Source: Eubacteriaceae bacterium (lineage in GTDB: Bacteria > Bacillota > Clostridia > Eubacteriales > Anaerofustaceae). From it: DNA of 64,000 nucleotides. The DNA lies in contig WRIE01000006.1 of the NCBI GenBank assembly GCA_009782875.1, positions 1 to 64,000 on the forward strand, in the 5' to 3' direction. A model generated the notes under the pieces. The model had not been told where the DNA came from, did no database searches, and saw only the letters and a list, made by a program, of their open reading frames with translations. Each line of letters starts with the position of its first letter. Position 1 is the first letter of the stretch. Of the stretch, positions 45,379-55,170 are shown in pieces. The position numbers and the translations under genes are program-made.

Positions 45379-45798
45379 ATAGTTATGCCTGCTTTCTTCA
45401 AATTCCGATTAATTGTGATCAGCTTGTACAATATGCTATATGTGCGTATGCAATACAATAATATACCGATTTTACTTTTTGGGCAAGCAGCTTTTGAAGG
45501 GAATCCACTGTTAATAGAGTATAATTATAATTAAGAATGTAATTAATAAAGTTATAAATAGCAGTATATTTTGGCTCTATGGTTATGAGCACTAAAATAC
45601 AGGCTAAGCAATATCACCTCATTTCTATAAAATATGCTGAAAGAAGGTGATAAAATGTAACTAACTGGCAGCATTTTGCCCGGCTTGGCAAAAATCTGTT
45701 TTCCTAGGCGGGACATGCCCAAGGATTTGTAGAATGTCGTGCTCTGCTTAAATTTTAATTAAAGAGACGATACATATAGACAAAAAGCGAGATACCCT
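45379..45798 (+). other. Intergenic region between divergent ECF S and recD2 genes
   Basis: AT-rich, 420 bases. A hairpin with arms attttgcc / ggcaaaat lies near 45672-45696. A GGTGATAAAATG start is followed at once by TAA (about 45645-45661), so no gene. Nothing matched a known riboswitch by eye. Confidence 0.5.
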
Positions 45799-48012
45799 AT
45801 GGAAAAAGTTAGCGGCACAATAACAAGAGTAGTTTTCAACAACCCAGACAACCATTACTCTGTAATTGCATTGGACACAGAATTCGGCTCCCTTGTTGCC
45901 AATGGGACAATGTATGCTATCAACGAAGGAGAATCCGTTACGCTCGAAGGCGATTTCCAAGAGCATCCAAAGTACGGAAAGCAGTTCAAGTTCACTTCAT
46001 TTTTCGTTGAGCAGCCAACAGATTTGTATGCGGTCCAGCGATTGCTTGAAAGCCGGCTGATAGATGGCGTCGGCGAGGTAAAAGCTGTAGAGATAATTAA
46101 AATGTTTGGGGATGAAACCATCGACGTGATCGAAAAAAGGCCCCATGAGCTCACAATGGTTCGCGGGATTGGCTTGTCTACAGCAATGCGCATCCATGAA
46201 TCATATATGCAAACGGAGTCGGAGCGGGCTACAGTCATGGTTTTGACTAAATATGGGATCACAACAGCATTGGCAATCAAGCTCCATAACAAATACAGCT
46301 CCAATGCTATCAGCATAGTCGAAATGAACCCCTACCAGCTTATATCGGATGTTGAGGGCATCGGTTTTTCTAGGGCTGACGAGATTGCAGCAAAAGTGGG
46401 GGTAGACCCAGTTTCACCCATGAGGGTTTGGGCAGCCTTGACCCATGCTGCAAAAGCATATTCCCAAGCAGGCCATTGCTACTGCATCGACACATTCCTT
46501 GTCAACAATGCAGTGGCGCTTACACGAAACGAGATAAGCCGGAAGGCTATTGAAGAGCAGTTGGCTTTAATGATAGAATCTGGCGAATTCACCGCTGAGA
46601 ACGGATGGGACGGGAGAAGGGTCTACTTGCCGTATTATTATTACTGCGAGCAGCTTGCAGCAAATAAAATCTCCCAACTTGCCAAAAGAAAAAGCGATTT
46701 GGTTTTAGACATCCACGAGATGATAAACATGTATGAAAAGGCAGACAACATCACCCTAGAGGCGAAACAAAGGGAGGCCATCGCGATATCCGTCTCGCAC
46801 AAGGTCAGCATTATCACTGGCGGGCCTGGCACAGGCAAGACAACCATTATCAAAGGGATCATTTTCGTATTGAAACTCCTTGGCGCAACCTTTATCCTTG
46901 GCGCGCCAACGGGTAGGGCAGCTAAAAAAATCCACCAATCTACCGGAAACGATGCCAAAACAATCCACAGGATGCTTGAGTATGAGTACTCTGCCATTGA
47001 TGGAGGGGATGAAGGGCTGAGCTTCAAGCGATGCGCTAGCAACCCCTTGGAGCAAAGCACAGTTATTATTGATGAGGCAAGCATGCTTGACGCTTCAATT
47101 TTTGCCCACCTGATGAGCGCTATTGACACAAAAATTACCAGCTTGGTTATTGTTGGCGACAAAGACCAGCTGCCCTCAATTGGCGCCGGCAATGTGCTGG
47201 GTGACTTGATATCCAGCGGCTGCCTGCCAGTTGTCTACCTAGACCGCGTATATAGGCAATCAGAAGAGAGCATGATCATAGAAAATGCCCACCGCATCAA
47301 CAATGGGGAGATGCCCTCAATAAAGAGAGACGGGGATTTCGTTTTTGTTGAAGCAAAGGCTGCTGCTGATATATCAAAAGCAATGGGTACTTTCCTTTCA
47401 GCAAAAGACACAGCTCTCTATGAAACAATTGATTGGGATGCAACCCAAGTAATTTCTCCAATCAAGAGGGGCGAGGCTGGCACTGCCGCATTGAACCAAA
47501 AAATACAACTGATACTTAACCCGCCCTCTGATGGCAAGAATGAGATGGAGCTTTTTAGCACTGTTTTCAGAGAAGGCGACAAAATAATGCAGACGAAAAA
47601 TAATTATTCGATAGAATGGGAAGACACCACCACCAAAATCAAAGGCTCGGGCATATTCAATGGCGAAATTGGGACTATTGAGTATATAGACAACGAGAAT
47701 GCGCTTTGCGTGGTATTATTTGACGAAAGGCGCGTTGAAATCAGCCGCGCAGACATGAACACCATAACCCATGCTTACGCGATAACAGTCCACAAAAGCC
47801 AAGGCAGCGAATTTGAAACTGTCGTGTTGGCATTGATGCCAACAATACCTAGTTTCATGACTAGAAACCTGCTGTACACTGCTGTCACTAGGGCAAAAGA
47901 AAGAGTAGTGATTATTGGGGACCCGTATACCTTGAAGGGGATGGTTTCAAACAACTCTTCTATGAAGAGGATGAGCGCTTTGAATGAAAAGATATCTGCG
48001 CTTGGTGATTAA
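45799..48012 (+). CDS. recD2: ATP-dependent RecD-like DNA helicase RecD2
   Basis: A 737-residue SF1B 5'-3' helicase acting in DNA repair without RecBC. Order: N-terminal OB-like region, helix-hairpin-helix motifs (DGVGEVKAVEIIKMFG; VRGIGLSTAMRIHESYM), Walker A IITGGPGTGKTTIIKG near 340, Walker B IIDEASMLDASIF, motif GDKDQLPSIGAG, and C-terminal ITVHKSQGSEFETVV with TAVTRAKERVVII. Length is normal for Firmicute RecD2. It is followed 18 bases later by hpf. Confidence 0.95.
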   Translation: MEKVSGTITRVVFNNPDNHYSVIALDTEFGSLVANGTMYAINEGESVTLEGDFQEHPKYGKQFKFTSFFVEQPTDLYAVQRLLESRLIDGVGEVKAVEIIKMFGDETIDVIEKRPHELTMVRGIGLSTAMRIHESYMQTESERATVMVLTKYGITTALAIKLHNKYSSNAISIVEMNPYQLISDVEGIGFSRADEIAAKVGVDPVSPMRVWAALTHAAKAYSQAGHCYCIDTFLVNNAVALTRNEISRKAIEEQLALMIESGEFTAENGWDGRRVYLPYYYYCEQLAANKISQLAKRKSDLVLDIHEMINMYEKADNITLEAKQREAIAISVSHKVSIITGGPGTGKTTIIKGIIFVLKLLGATFILGAPTGRAAKKIHQSTGNDAKTIHRMLEYEYSAIDGGDEGLSFKRCASNPLEQSTVIIDEASMLDASIFAHLMSAIDTKITSLVIVGDKDQLPSIGAGNVLGDLISSGCLPVVYLDRVYRQSEESMIIENAHRINNGEMPSIKRDGDFVFVEAKAAADISKAMGTFLSAKDTALYETIDWDATQVISPIKRGEAGTAALNQKIQLILNPPSDGKNEMELFSTVFREGDKIMQTKNNYSIEWEDTTTKIKGSGIFNGEIGTIEYIDNENALCVVLFDERRVEISRADMNTITHAYAITVHKSQGSEFETVVLALMPTIPSFMTRNLLYTAVTRAKERVVIIGDPYTLKGMVSNNSSMKRMSALNEKISALGD

Positions 48013-48030
48013 ATTGAAAGGAGCACTTTA

Positions 48031-48549
48031 ATGAACTTAGTAATTAGTTCAAAAAACTACAATATTAGCGGATTTATCAAAAGCGAACTTGAGCAAAAAA
48101 TTGACAAGTTTGCAAAGTATTTGACAGAGGATGCATCCGTTACCGTATTATTGAAAGGAGAAAAGAACCAACTAAAGAAAGTTGAAATTACGATCCGCAT
48201 GAGAAATAATGTCTTGAGGAGCGAAGTTGGCGATTTCGACATCCGCACCGCCATTGACAAGAGTTTGGACAAAATCGAAAGGCAACTTATAAAACACAAA
48301 GAAAAACTAATAGAAAAAGTGCCGGATTCAATACGCTACGATTCTGACAGGATTGACGAAAGTTCTTATTCCAGAATCGTCAGAAACAAAACTTTCTCTT
48401 TGCGCCCGATGAACCCTGAAGAGGCATGCTTCCAGCTAGAGCTGCTAGAGCACTCTTTTTACGTGTTTTTAAATGAAGCGACAAACAAAGTAAGTGTAGT
48501 TTACAAGCGCAATGATGGAGATTACGGGTTAATTGAGCCAGAAAAGTAA
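48031..48549 (+). CDS. hpf: Ribosome hibernation promoting factor, long form
   Basis: 172 residues. N-terminal S30AE domain (VISSKNYNISGFIKSELEQK, RNNVLRSEVGDFDIRTAIDK) that occupies the decoding centre, linker, and the C-terminal dimerisation domain (VRNKTFSLRPMNPEEACFQL, SVVYKRNDGDYGLIEPE) that pairs 70S particles into 100S dimers. This long form is usual in Firmicutes. AAAGGAG precedes ATG 48031. Confidence 0.95.
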   Translation: MNLVISSKNYNISGFIKSELEQKIDKFAKYLTEDASVTVLLKGEKNQLKKVEITIRMRNNVLRSEVGDFDIRTAIDKSLDKIERQLIKHKEKLIEKVPDSIRYDSDRIDESSYSRIVRNKTFSLRPMNPEEACFQLELLEHSFYVFLNEATNKVSVVYKRNDGDYGLIEPEK

Positions 48550-48636
48550 TAATTTTTGCAAGTTTTCCGTATTGTGCTATAATAAAAAGCAAGATGTTTT
48601 ATATAATCTAGAAAATTTGCATGCAAAGGATGGATT

Positions 48637-51600
48637 TTGCCAATGTTATTGTTAGCGTTTTTTGCAGCCGGGCTTATATGGGGCTTCTTGCGCAAAGGTA
48701 GCTTTGCCAATATACCCAATGCTAAGATAAGGTGTTGGCCATTGTTTATCACTTCAGCACTCTTGTTTTCTGCAACTGTTTTCGGCTTGGCATCTGATAT
48801 CACTCTCATTGTAGAAAACATATACATTATAACACTTTTAGCTTACTGCTCCCTGCTCTTAGCGATCTTGATCAATCTCAGGGGGTTAAACATATGGATG
48901 TTCCTGTTGTTAAGCGGCGTGCTTATCAACTTCACTGTAGTATTCCTGAACAACGGGCTCATGCCTTATTCCCGATCAGCCCTGGAGATTGCAGGACTGC
49001 CTATTAAAAACATCCAAACAGCCCCAAATTCCTACTTGTCTGATCCGACAACCAGGCTTGCTTATCTGGGATGGGTTATTCCTATACCCTTCCCTTTCCT
49101 TCCCGAAGTTGTCTCGCCTGGCATTGTGCTGTTGGGCCTTGGCCTTGCCGGCACAGCCAAAAACTTGCTCCTCGGAATAAGCTATGATAATATCGAAGAT
49201 TCTGATGAAGAGTTTATAGACATCGGCTTTGATGAATATGGCGATGACGATGCGCTTGATACCGACACATTGGCTTTGCTTGAAAAGGGCGATGATAACC
49301 AAGCCGATGGCCAAGCCCTTAAAAAACCAGGTTTCTCGTTTAGAGAGGCCTTCAAGTTCAAATGGAGAGGCAAAGCCAAGAACGAAATGGAAGAAGTTCC
49401 TGCCTTGCCCGACTCCGAAACGGGACAAGGTTATGAGAATTCGCTTAATTACATCCCTTCTGATGAAGATGTTGAAGACATCACTATGACGACTGGCGGC
49501 TTTTTCGCCTTTGACAAGGACAGTGCGACTTATGAGGAAGAAGAAGGTTTCTGGATAGAAGGCTCTGAAGAGATTTATGAGCAAATCCCTGCCCTCGAAG
49601 TTGAGCCAGAGCTTCTTGAAGACGACAATTCTTCTTACGCGGAGTTTTTGCTCCAAGACGAAGCAGCAAACAGCTCCGGGAAAAATGAGGAGTATTGGCC
49701 GGATGATGATATAGGCAGTGTAACAGGCGCAAATGACACCCAGCAACAGTTGGAAATAGGCGAACCCTTGCTTGGCTCTGATGATTCAATGTACGATGAA
49801 AGCCAAGCGACCAGGGTATACAGCCTTGATTTGCCAGCGATGCTGGAAATTGAAAATGATTCGGCTGGGACACCTGGGCAAAGCGCCAATCCCACTACCC
49901 AATTCAACATGGGCAGCCCGAAAATTGAGTACAGGGCAACGAGCCAATCAAAGCCAATATTTGGATTGCCACATGGAGCATTTTATTCTGAAGAGCAAAT
50001 GCCCAGCCAAAACGAGGCTGCCCCAGAGGAAGAAAAACAAGTTGGCGAGTTGGCCAATGCTATCGATATTGTTGCAGAACAAACCGCTGCCGAAGAACCT
50101 CTCCTGGCGGAGGGCTGGGTTGCAGAAGATAGCCTGCAAGAAACGGTCCCCGATATGGATTTGTTGCTGGTGGACAAAACTCACGAAGACGGGGGCCTTG
50201 AGGATGTTGATGGCAGCTTGGCTATTGGCGAATCAGAGATAGTTGATATTGAAGCCATAGTTGATATTGAGTCTATCGCAGCCTTCGAACCTATGCTATT
50301 GGATAATTCAATTGCCGGAGAGGAAGCTGCTCTTGATGATAGCGAGATGCTGGCAAATGTCGCTGATGACGCGCAACAAGGCGATCTAGCCCCATTCCTT
50401 CCAGAAGAAAGCCAAGAAGATGGTTCCCCAGAGTACAATGTAGTTATAGAAAACATTATTGGCCAGGGCGATTTGGCCAGCGCTGATGAGCAAACTATTG
50501 GCCTAGGCGCTTCCAGTGCAGGCGAAGACATTGCCGACAGCTCATATGGGCAAAGCTTGCTTGAGCGCATTGATGAGAGGACTCTCCCCCAGGAAAGATC
50601 CCAATTGATAAGCGACCTTGCATCCCAACAAACCCAGGAGCAAACCGAGGAAGATATCAAAATTGCACATACAGCAAACGCAGATGATAGTGATATAGTT
50701 GCCGGGCAGGAAAGTGGAAAACCATCGGCTGATGGAGCCAAAAGCGAGCCTTTGAACCTCCATATTGAATCTATTGACTCTTACAGCCTTGGGGCAAGAC
50801 AAGAAAAAGCTAGCGAGATGACCCCATTTAGCCATAGCTTCGAATTCGTGCCCTCTGAGGAGACCGGAAGCGACACCTATGCAGAAAACGATCCTGACGA
50901 TGAAACGCCAAGCTCTGAAGGCGTATTCACCGCCAAGACCAGGGCACAGCGTCTCCAAGACCAGGAACAGCTCGATACATCAAACTCGAAAGTTGTTAAA
51001 AACCCTGCCCCTTCAAGTTTTGAAAGCCTTATGGCAAGCAAGTACCCGCAACCAAGCAGCACCCCGCCTCCGGCGCCAGAAATCAATTCTTTTGCAAAAA
51101 TGGCGGCAGAGCAAAAACTAGAGCAAAGCAATGCAAACTCTATTAGCTTTGAGATGGGAACCCCGAGCCAAAACGAAGAGGCGATTGAGATTGAGGAAGA
51201 AACCGTTGAAGCTGCAAATACTGGTCTTAATGATGAAATTGTTGAAGAGCAGGCAGCTGACCAATCCTTTGACATCGAGACTGAGAAAGAGCAAGAGGAC
51301 ATAGAGTTTGTAGGCGAGAACATGGACCATGGCGATCCAATGGAAACCTCAAGCCCATTCATAATCGTAAAAGGCCGTATTGTAGAAAACCCATATTACA
51401 AGTTCAGGCGTGGATCAAGGGATATACCAAAAGAGAATTCCAACTCATTCCAAAAGACAGTTCCCCAAATCGGGAACCGCAACCCGTCTTTGAGGGCTCC
51501 TGTAAAGCCGAACTTCAGCTCGACCAAATACGGCTCCGCCTCCGCTGCACAAGAATCCCCATCCTCTTTTGACAAGTTGAAAAGGGACCTTGCCCAACAA

Positions 51601-51714
51601 CAGTTGGAACAACGGGAGCAGAAAACTGAAAACACCGTTATGGCGGAAAGGGATATACGGCTAGGCAATGTGCAGATAAAAATATTCAAACAGAACCCTA
51701 ACAGCCGCGACTAG
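48637..51714 (+). CDS. Giant acidic DUF5317-type membrane protein
   Basis: A 1025-residue protein. Residues 1-180 contain about five membrane helices and resemble DUF5317 (RKGSFANIPNAKIRCWPLF, VFLNNGLMPYSRSAL, TRLAYLGWVIPIPFPFLPEV, SPGIVLLGLGLAG). Residues about 185-915 are almost free of predicted structure and very acidic (long runs rich in Glu, Asp, Ala and Ser). The last 110 residues turn basic and Gln-rich (ENPYYKFRRGSRDIPKENSN, FDKLKRDLAQQQLEQREQK). DUF5317 proteins are normally under 250 residues. The start is TTG 48637 behind AAAGGA (ATG 48643 is possible). Function unknown. Confidence 0.75.
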   Translation: MPMLLLAFFAAGLIWGFLRKGSFANIPNAKIRCWPLFITSALLFSATVFGLASDITLIVENIYIITLLAYCSLLLAILINLRGLNIWMFLLLSGVLINFTVVFLNNGLMPYSRSALEIAGLPIKNIQTAPNSYLSDPTTRLAYLGWVIPIPFPFLPEVVSPGIVLLGLGLAGTAKNLLLGISYDNIEDSDEEFIDIGFDEYGDDDALDTDTLALLEKGDDNQADGQALKKPGFSFREAFKFKWRGKAKNEMEEVPALPDSETGQGYENSLNYIPSDEDVEDITMTTGGFFAFDKDSATYEEEEGFWIEGSEEIYEQIPALEVEPELLEDDNSSYAEFLLQDEAANSSGKNEEYWPDDDIGSVTGANDTQQQLEIGEPLLGSDDSMYDESQATRVYSLDLPAMLEIENDSAGTPGQSANPTTQFNMGSPKIEYRATSQSKPIFGLPHGAFYSEEQMPSQNEAAPEEEKQVGELANAIDIVAEQTAAEEPLLAEGWVAEDSLQETVPDMDLLLVDKTHEDGGLEDVDGSLAIGESEIVDIEAIVDIESIAAFEPMLLDNSIAGEEAALDDSEMLANVADDAQQGDLAPFLPEESQEDGSPEYNVVIENIIGQGDLASADEQTIGLGASSAGEDIADSSYGQSLLERIDERTLPQERSQLISDLASQQTQEQTEEDIKIAHTANADDSDIVAGQESGKPSADGAKSEPLNLHIESIDSYSLGARQEKASEMTPFSHSFEFVPSEETGSDTYAENDPDDETPSSEGVFTAKTRAQRLQDQEQLDTSNSKVVKNPAPSSFESLMASKYPQPSSTPPPAPEINSFAKMAAEQKLEQSNANSISFEMGTPSQNEEAIEIEEETVEAANTGLNDEIVEEQAADQSFDIETEKEQEDIEFVGENMDHGDPMETSSPFIIVKGRIVENPYYKFRRGSRDIPKENSNSFQKTVPQIGNRNPSLRAPVKPNFSSTKYGSASAAQESPSSFDKLKRDLAQQQLEQREQKTENTVMAERDIRLGNVQIKIFKQNPNSRD

Positions 51715-51718
51715 GAAC

Positions 51719-51748
51719 AAAAAAGCGCTTAAAAAGCGCTTTTTTTTC
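51719..51748 (+). terminator. Terminator of the DUF5317-type gene
   Basis: aaaagcgctt / aagcgctttt stem with an A loop and a long T run, five bases after the stop codon. It sits between convergent genes and may act in both directions. Confidence 0.85.
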
Positions 51749-52510
51749 CTAGAGCCCCGCTAGCTTGTGCATAAGGATCCCGCCTGCAACAGCGACATTT
51801 AATGATTCGCAATCTCCAATAATTTTCACAGCAACAATTTCTGCGCATAAGCTGCGTGTCTCGAGACGCATTCCCTGTCCTTCATTGCCTACAACCAGCA
51901 CTAGCTTGTCCATAGCCGCCAAGTGGGCAAAACCTGTTTGTCCATCCATATCAGAACCAACTAGAGTATACTTTTCATCCATCAACTTTCCCAAAACCGG
52001 CTCTTGATAGCCTTCCCTTGCCAATTTGATTGAAAACAAGCTGGCTGCGCTTGCGCCGACTGCCTTGGGCGAATAAAAATCCGCAGAATCCCAAGAGGCT
52101 ACAACAGCACCAAACCCGAAGCAGACTGCGCTTCTTGCCAATGCGCCGACATTCTCTGGTTGCTGCACCCCGTCCAAGTACAATATCCGGCTTTCTCCAA
52201 ACACACCGCCAATCGGACAGCTCCGCGTTTCGAAAACACCAAGGATCCCCTGGGGGGCCTTGTGCAGGCTTATCGACTTAAAAACCTGGTCGCTCATAAC
52301 AAGCGGGGTTTCAGGCCAAACCGCTTCGTTTTTTTCAATATAGGAGCTTGAGGCCGCGAGAAAGCGCACACTTCCCCCTGCCGACAAAGCGCTCCTTATA
52401 CTTTTTTCTCCTTCAACAACAAAGAGGGACTGCTCGTCCCTACCCTTCTTGCCCTTTAAAGACACAACAAGCTTCACATAGCTATTTGAGCGTGATGTTA
52501 TCTGAAGCAT
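51749..52510 (-). CDS. TrmH/SpoU-family RNA 2'-O-methyltransferase
   Basis: 253 residues from ATG 52510 (AAGGAAAG upstream); a longer in-frame extension to 52639 is not family-like. An N-terminal substrate-binding domain (ITSRSNSYVKLVVSLKGKKG, FVVEGEKSIRSAL) is followed by the knotted SPOUT domain: ILYLDGVQQPENVGALARSA (motif 1), VLVVGNEGQGM (motif 2) and IIGDCESLNVAVAGGILMHK (motif 3). It probably methylates a ribose in 23S rRNA or tRNA. The exact target cannot be told. Confidence 0.9.
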   Translation of the reverse strand: MLQITSRSNSYVKLVVSLKGKKGRDEQSLFVVEGEKSIRSALSAGGSVRFLAASSSYIEKNEAVWPETPLVMSDQVFKSISLHKAPQGILGVFETRSCPIGGVFGESRILYLDGVQQPENVGALARSAVCFGFGAVVASWDSADFYSPKAVGASAASLFSIKLAREGYQEPVLGKLMDEKYTLVGSDMDGQTGFAHLAAMDKLVLVVGNEGQGMRLETRSLCAEIVAVKIIGDCESLNVAVAGGILMHKLAGL

Positions 52511-52741
52511 ACTATCTTTCCTTGCCCCCGGCTGTTTTTTGCCTTGCATCTTGGAATAATTATGACAGACGCGCATCGACTGGTCAACTGCGAATCCCAA
52601 CTTCTTTTGTAGCCATGCGTGGCACATTGCAGCTGTCATTTGCCTCGAGCTATGTATAGGGCTTACATGGTGTTATAATCTTTATAGCCAGGGCTGGGGC
52701 AACCCTGCCGTGCAGAAGGATCGTAAATTGAGAGGAGAATC

Positions 52742-52804
52742 GTGGCTTGCTCCACACTAGCGAGAGCTATTGAAATCAGCCACACATTTTTCAATGAGAA
52801 ATAA
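52742..52804 (+). CDS. Possible 20-residue leader ORF
   Basis: GTG 52742 follows a strong GAGAGGAG and encodes 20 residues ending at TAA 52802-52804, overlapping the ATG (52794) of the next gene. The next gene has no ribosome-binding site of its own, so coupled re-initiation is plausible. An extended -10 box (TGtTATAAT, 52671-52679) and a hairpin (cagggc...ccctg, about 52690-52707) lie upstream. Confidence 0.35.
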   Translation: MACSTLARAIEISHTFFNEK

Positions 52805-54410
52805 ACCTTTTCTAAGAAAACTTATAATGGCGCTAGCCTCCATTGTTCTGGTTGCCAGCCTAGGGTTATGCGCATATCTTGCAATGCCGTATATTTCAAT
52901 GAAAAAAATCACCAAAATCGGTTTCAAAAATTTTGAGCAAGGCTTCTTTCAATGCAAATATTCATCCACCAGCAATGGCATGGGTTTCATCATAGCCGCA
53001 GACCTTGACCACGACAAAGCGGAGCTTTCCATTCTTGTAAGAGAGCTGAAAATGAGGGGATACGGCGTGTTTGTCTTCGACTTTCCGTCCCAAGGGTCAA
53101 CCAAGGGGCAAATCCCCTTTGGATACAAAGAGACTCCCTTCCTTGCGGAGCAATTCTATCTTGCGATGGTTATCTACTCCCAAAGAGAGAATATACCAAA
53201 ACAAGCTATACATATCATAGGGTTCGGGGACGGCGCACGGGCAGCCCTCGAAGCATCGACCATCGTCCCGTTGAACCCGAAGAACATGACACTAGTCTCG
53301 CCTAATATCAAATTGTCGTCAAAACGCGACTTCGATGTGTTGAATTATAGCAATGACGCTTCCATCGGATGGATAAAAGACCTCAATCTGGGATCCCCTG
53401 GCTTGGATATCAATATCGTAACCACAAAGCTCAACTCCAGTTCCTCCGTCAGGGACAACCAAGACCTTGTAGGCGCGCTCAATCGGCAGCCGTCCAGGCA
53501 ATTGCCAGAGGGCGCTGCACAGAACAAGACATCAATGTGGCAAGCAGGGTTCGTTCCCAATATTTTCGCGATGTCTAGCGGATTTGTTGTAGACGCTATT
53601 TTGGAAGCCTCGATCGGCCAACATATTTCTACTCTGTCAAGGTTCAAACTGCTGGCACAATTTGCCGCATTAATCAGTTTTACTATAGTCATGCGAATGA
53701 GCACTTTCTTTATAGAAAAGCCGATGTACTCTTCGCCAATACCAGAGCGCAAAAGATCAGCAGGTATTCTAAAAATGAAGCTTGCAATGCATTTTCCCAG
53801 CCTGGTAGTCACGGGAGTCCTATTGGCATTGTTTTACGTGGCGCCAATACCTTTTCCAAGCAATATAATACTGCCGGTGTTTATTGGGGCAAGCTACGGC
53901 ATTGTTATGCTTGTCATGTACAGGCTCACTACTTTTGCAAATAATCTGGGAACATCATTCGCTGCCAAAGACGGACCTGGCAAAAAACGCCATGTGACTT
54001 TGGCAATAGCGGCGTGTTTTATTTTTGTGATGGCATGGAAAGGATTCTCCCCTTCAACCTTATTGCCTTATTTATGGAAAACAATTTGGTATGTAATTTT
54101 AGTGCTGCTATATATGCCTTTGTTTTTTATAGATGAGAAAGAGCGCAGGATGTTTGCTGACAACCCAAAATTCTGCTATATGCTTTTCCTTACCAATATC
54201 CTTCCCTTCCTTGTCATGCCTTTGATTTGCGTGGCTGTAGGCTTGATAAATGGCGTGTTCGCTGTTTTAAGCATGTTTTTAAGCTTATTGGTGTCAATGT
54301 CAGTTGAGTTTTTGTTCAGGCCAATTGGCTCTTCATCATTCTCCTGCGCATTCACCAAGTCTTGCATGTTCGTCTTCCTGTCCTTTTCAAACATGACTTT
54401 GTTCTTCTAA
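52794..54410 (+). CDS. Membrane protein with degenerate alpha/beta-hydrolase domain
   Basis: 538 residues. One N-terminal membrane helix (about 8-31) and an extracytoplasmic domain (about 60-250) with the alpha/beta-hydrolase pattern: FIIAADLDHDKAELSILVRE, GYGVFVFDFPSQGSTKGQ and the nucleophile-elbow strand IHIIGFGDGARAALEAS. The elbow normally reads G-x-S/C/D-x-G; here residue 145 at that position is Gly, so no hydrolase nucleophile. A C-terminal bundle of about seven helices (roughly 290-530) follows. The family is not otherwise recognised. It may be a binding or scaffold membrane protein. Confidence 0.65.
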   Translation: MRNKPFLRKLIMALASIVLVASLGLCAYLAMPYISMKKITKIGFKNFEQGFFQCKYSSTSNGMGFIIAADLDHDKAELSILVRELKMRGYGVFVFDFPSQGSTKGQIPFGYKETPFLAEQFYLAMVIYSQRENIPKQAIHIIGFGDGARAALEASTIVPLNPKNMTLVSPNIKLSSKRDFDVLNYSNDASIGWIKDLNLGSPGLDINIVTTKLNSSSSVRDNQDLVGALNRQPSRQLPEGAAQNKTSMWQAGFVPNIFAMSSGFVVDAILEASIGQHISTLSRFKLLAQFAALISFTIVMRMSTFFIEKPMYSSPIPERKRSAGILKMKLAMHFPSLVVTGVLLALFYVAPIPFPSNIILPVFIGASYGIVMLVMYRLTTFANNLGTSFAAKDGPGKKRHVTLAIAACFIFVMAWKGFSPSTLLPYLWKTIWYVILVLLYMPLFFIDEKERRMFADNPKFCYMLFLTNILPFLVMPLICVAVGLINGVFAVLSMFLSLLVSMSVEFLFRPIGSSSFSCAFTKSCMFVFLSFSNMTLFF

Positions 54411-54443
54411 TAGCGGTTTTTATCGCCTGGATAAAAAATATAG

Positions 54444-54472
54444 CCTGCAGATTCTTCTGGAATATCTGCAGG
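54444..54472. terminator. Bidirectional terminator between convergent genes
   Basis: Perfect nine-base stem cctgcagat / atctgcagg with an 11-base loop; AT-rich sequence with short T or A runs lies on both sides. Confidence 0.65.
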
Positions 54473-54477
54473 TTATG

Positions 54478-55170
54478 TTATGCTGCCAGCTTGCTTTTGA
54501 TTTTCTCTATTGTTTCATATTTTGCGTTTTGCAACTCCCTAAATGCGCTAAAAGCAAAAAAAGCGGCAAGCCCAAAGGGGATTAAAGAAAAACGCGCTGT
54601 TGCCATCCAAACACCATAGGCGGCTATTGTCGCTGATAAGATAAAACTCGCCTTGGTAACCATGCCTACAGCTTTAAGCCTCCCCCGTTTTGCAGACAAG
54701 GTTGTTTCAAGCGCCCTTGCGAAATCTAAAGGGTATGCTGGCAACATGTTCAGCACAAACAGCAGCTGGTTGTAAAACACCACAAACTCTTTTAGAGGTA
54801 TGTACATATGCTTTGAAGCGGCATTGACTCCTATTGCAATCGCCAAGTTTGCTATAGGCCCAGATAAATGCAGCCAATACATGCCGGCGATATTTATAGG
54901 CACTCCCTCCCGCTTGAACGTGAAACCAAACATTCCCGGCTCCAAAGCAGTCTTGACACCCAGAATATGGGCTGCTAAGGCATGGGCTGCTTCATGGGCT
55001 CCAAGTGACAATGCAAAGACTGCCACCTCAAAAATCCCCCGCCGGATAACCAAAGCAATTGCAAAAATGGCAAAAAACACATTTTTTACAGAAAGCTTTT
55101 GTCGCAGGTTGCCACCGCTTTTATCCTTAGTACGCCTCGCCAAGCAAACCAAAGGGATCCACCGCCTCAT
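54478..55170 (-). CDS. M50 site-2 protease, SpoIVFB-like
   Basis: About 230 residues, intramembrane zinc protease. The helix VAVFALSLGAHEAAHALAAH carries the HExxH metal site, and FVLNMLPAYPLDFARALET supplies the third ligand in the N-x-x-P-x-x-P-x-D motif (the usual DGGR is DFAR). Six hydrophobic segments in all. In Bacillus SpoIVFB activates pro-sigma-K in the mother cell and is held by SpoIVFA, whose homologue is the gene just upstream. ATG 55170 (GAGGT upstream) overlaps that gene by 44 bases; other starts are possible. Confidence 0.78.
   Translation of the reverse strand: MRRWIPLVCLARRTKDKSGGNLRQKLSVKNVFFAIFAIALVIRRGIFEVAVFALSLGAHEAAHALAAHILGVKTALEPGMFGFTFKREGVPINIAGMYWLHLSGPIANLAIAIGVNAASKHMYIPLKEFVVFYNQLLFVLNMLPAYPLDFARALETTLSAKRGRLKAVGMVTKASFILSATIAAYGVWMATARFSLIPFGLAAFFAFSAFRELQNAKYETIEKIKSKLAA

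Noticed and set aside
48976-49746. 256-codon minus-strand frame inside the acidic DUF5317-type gene
   Set aside because: Antisense of Glu/Asp-rich codons gives long hydrophobic frames; no start signals or family match.
52680-52741. SRP RNA or riboswitch in the leader before the 52794 gene
   Set aside because: A short hairpin and purine-rich tract exist, but the conserved SRP tetraloop region and known aptamer cores are absent.
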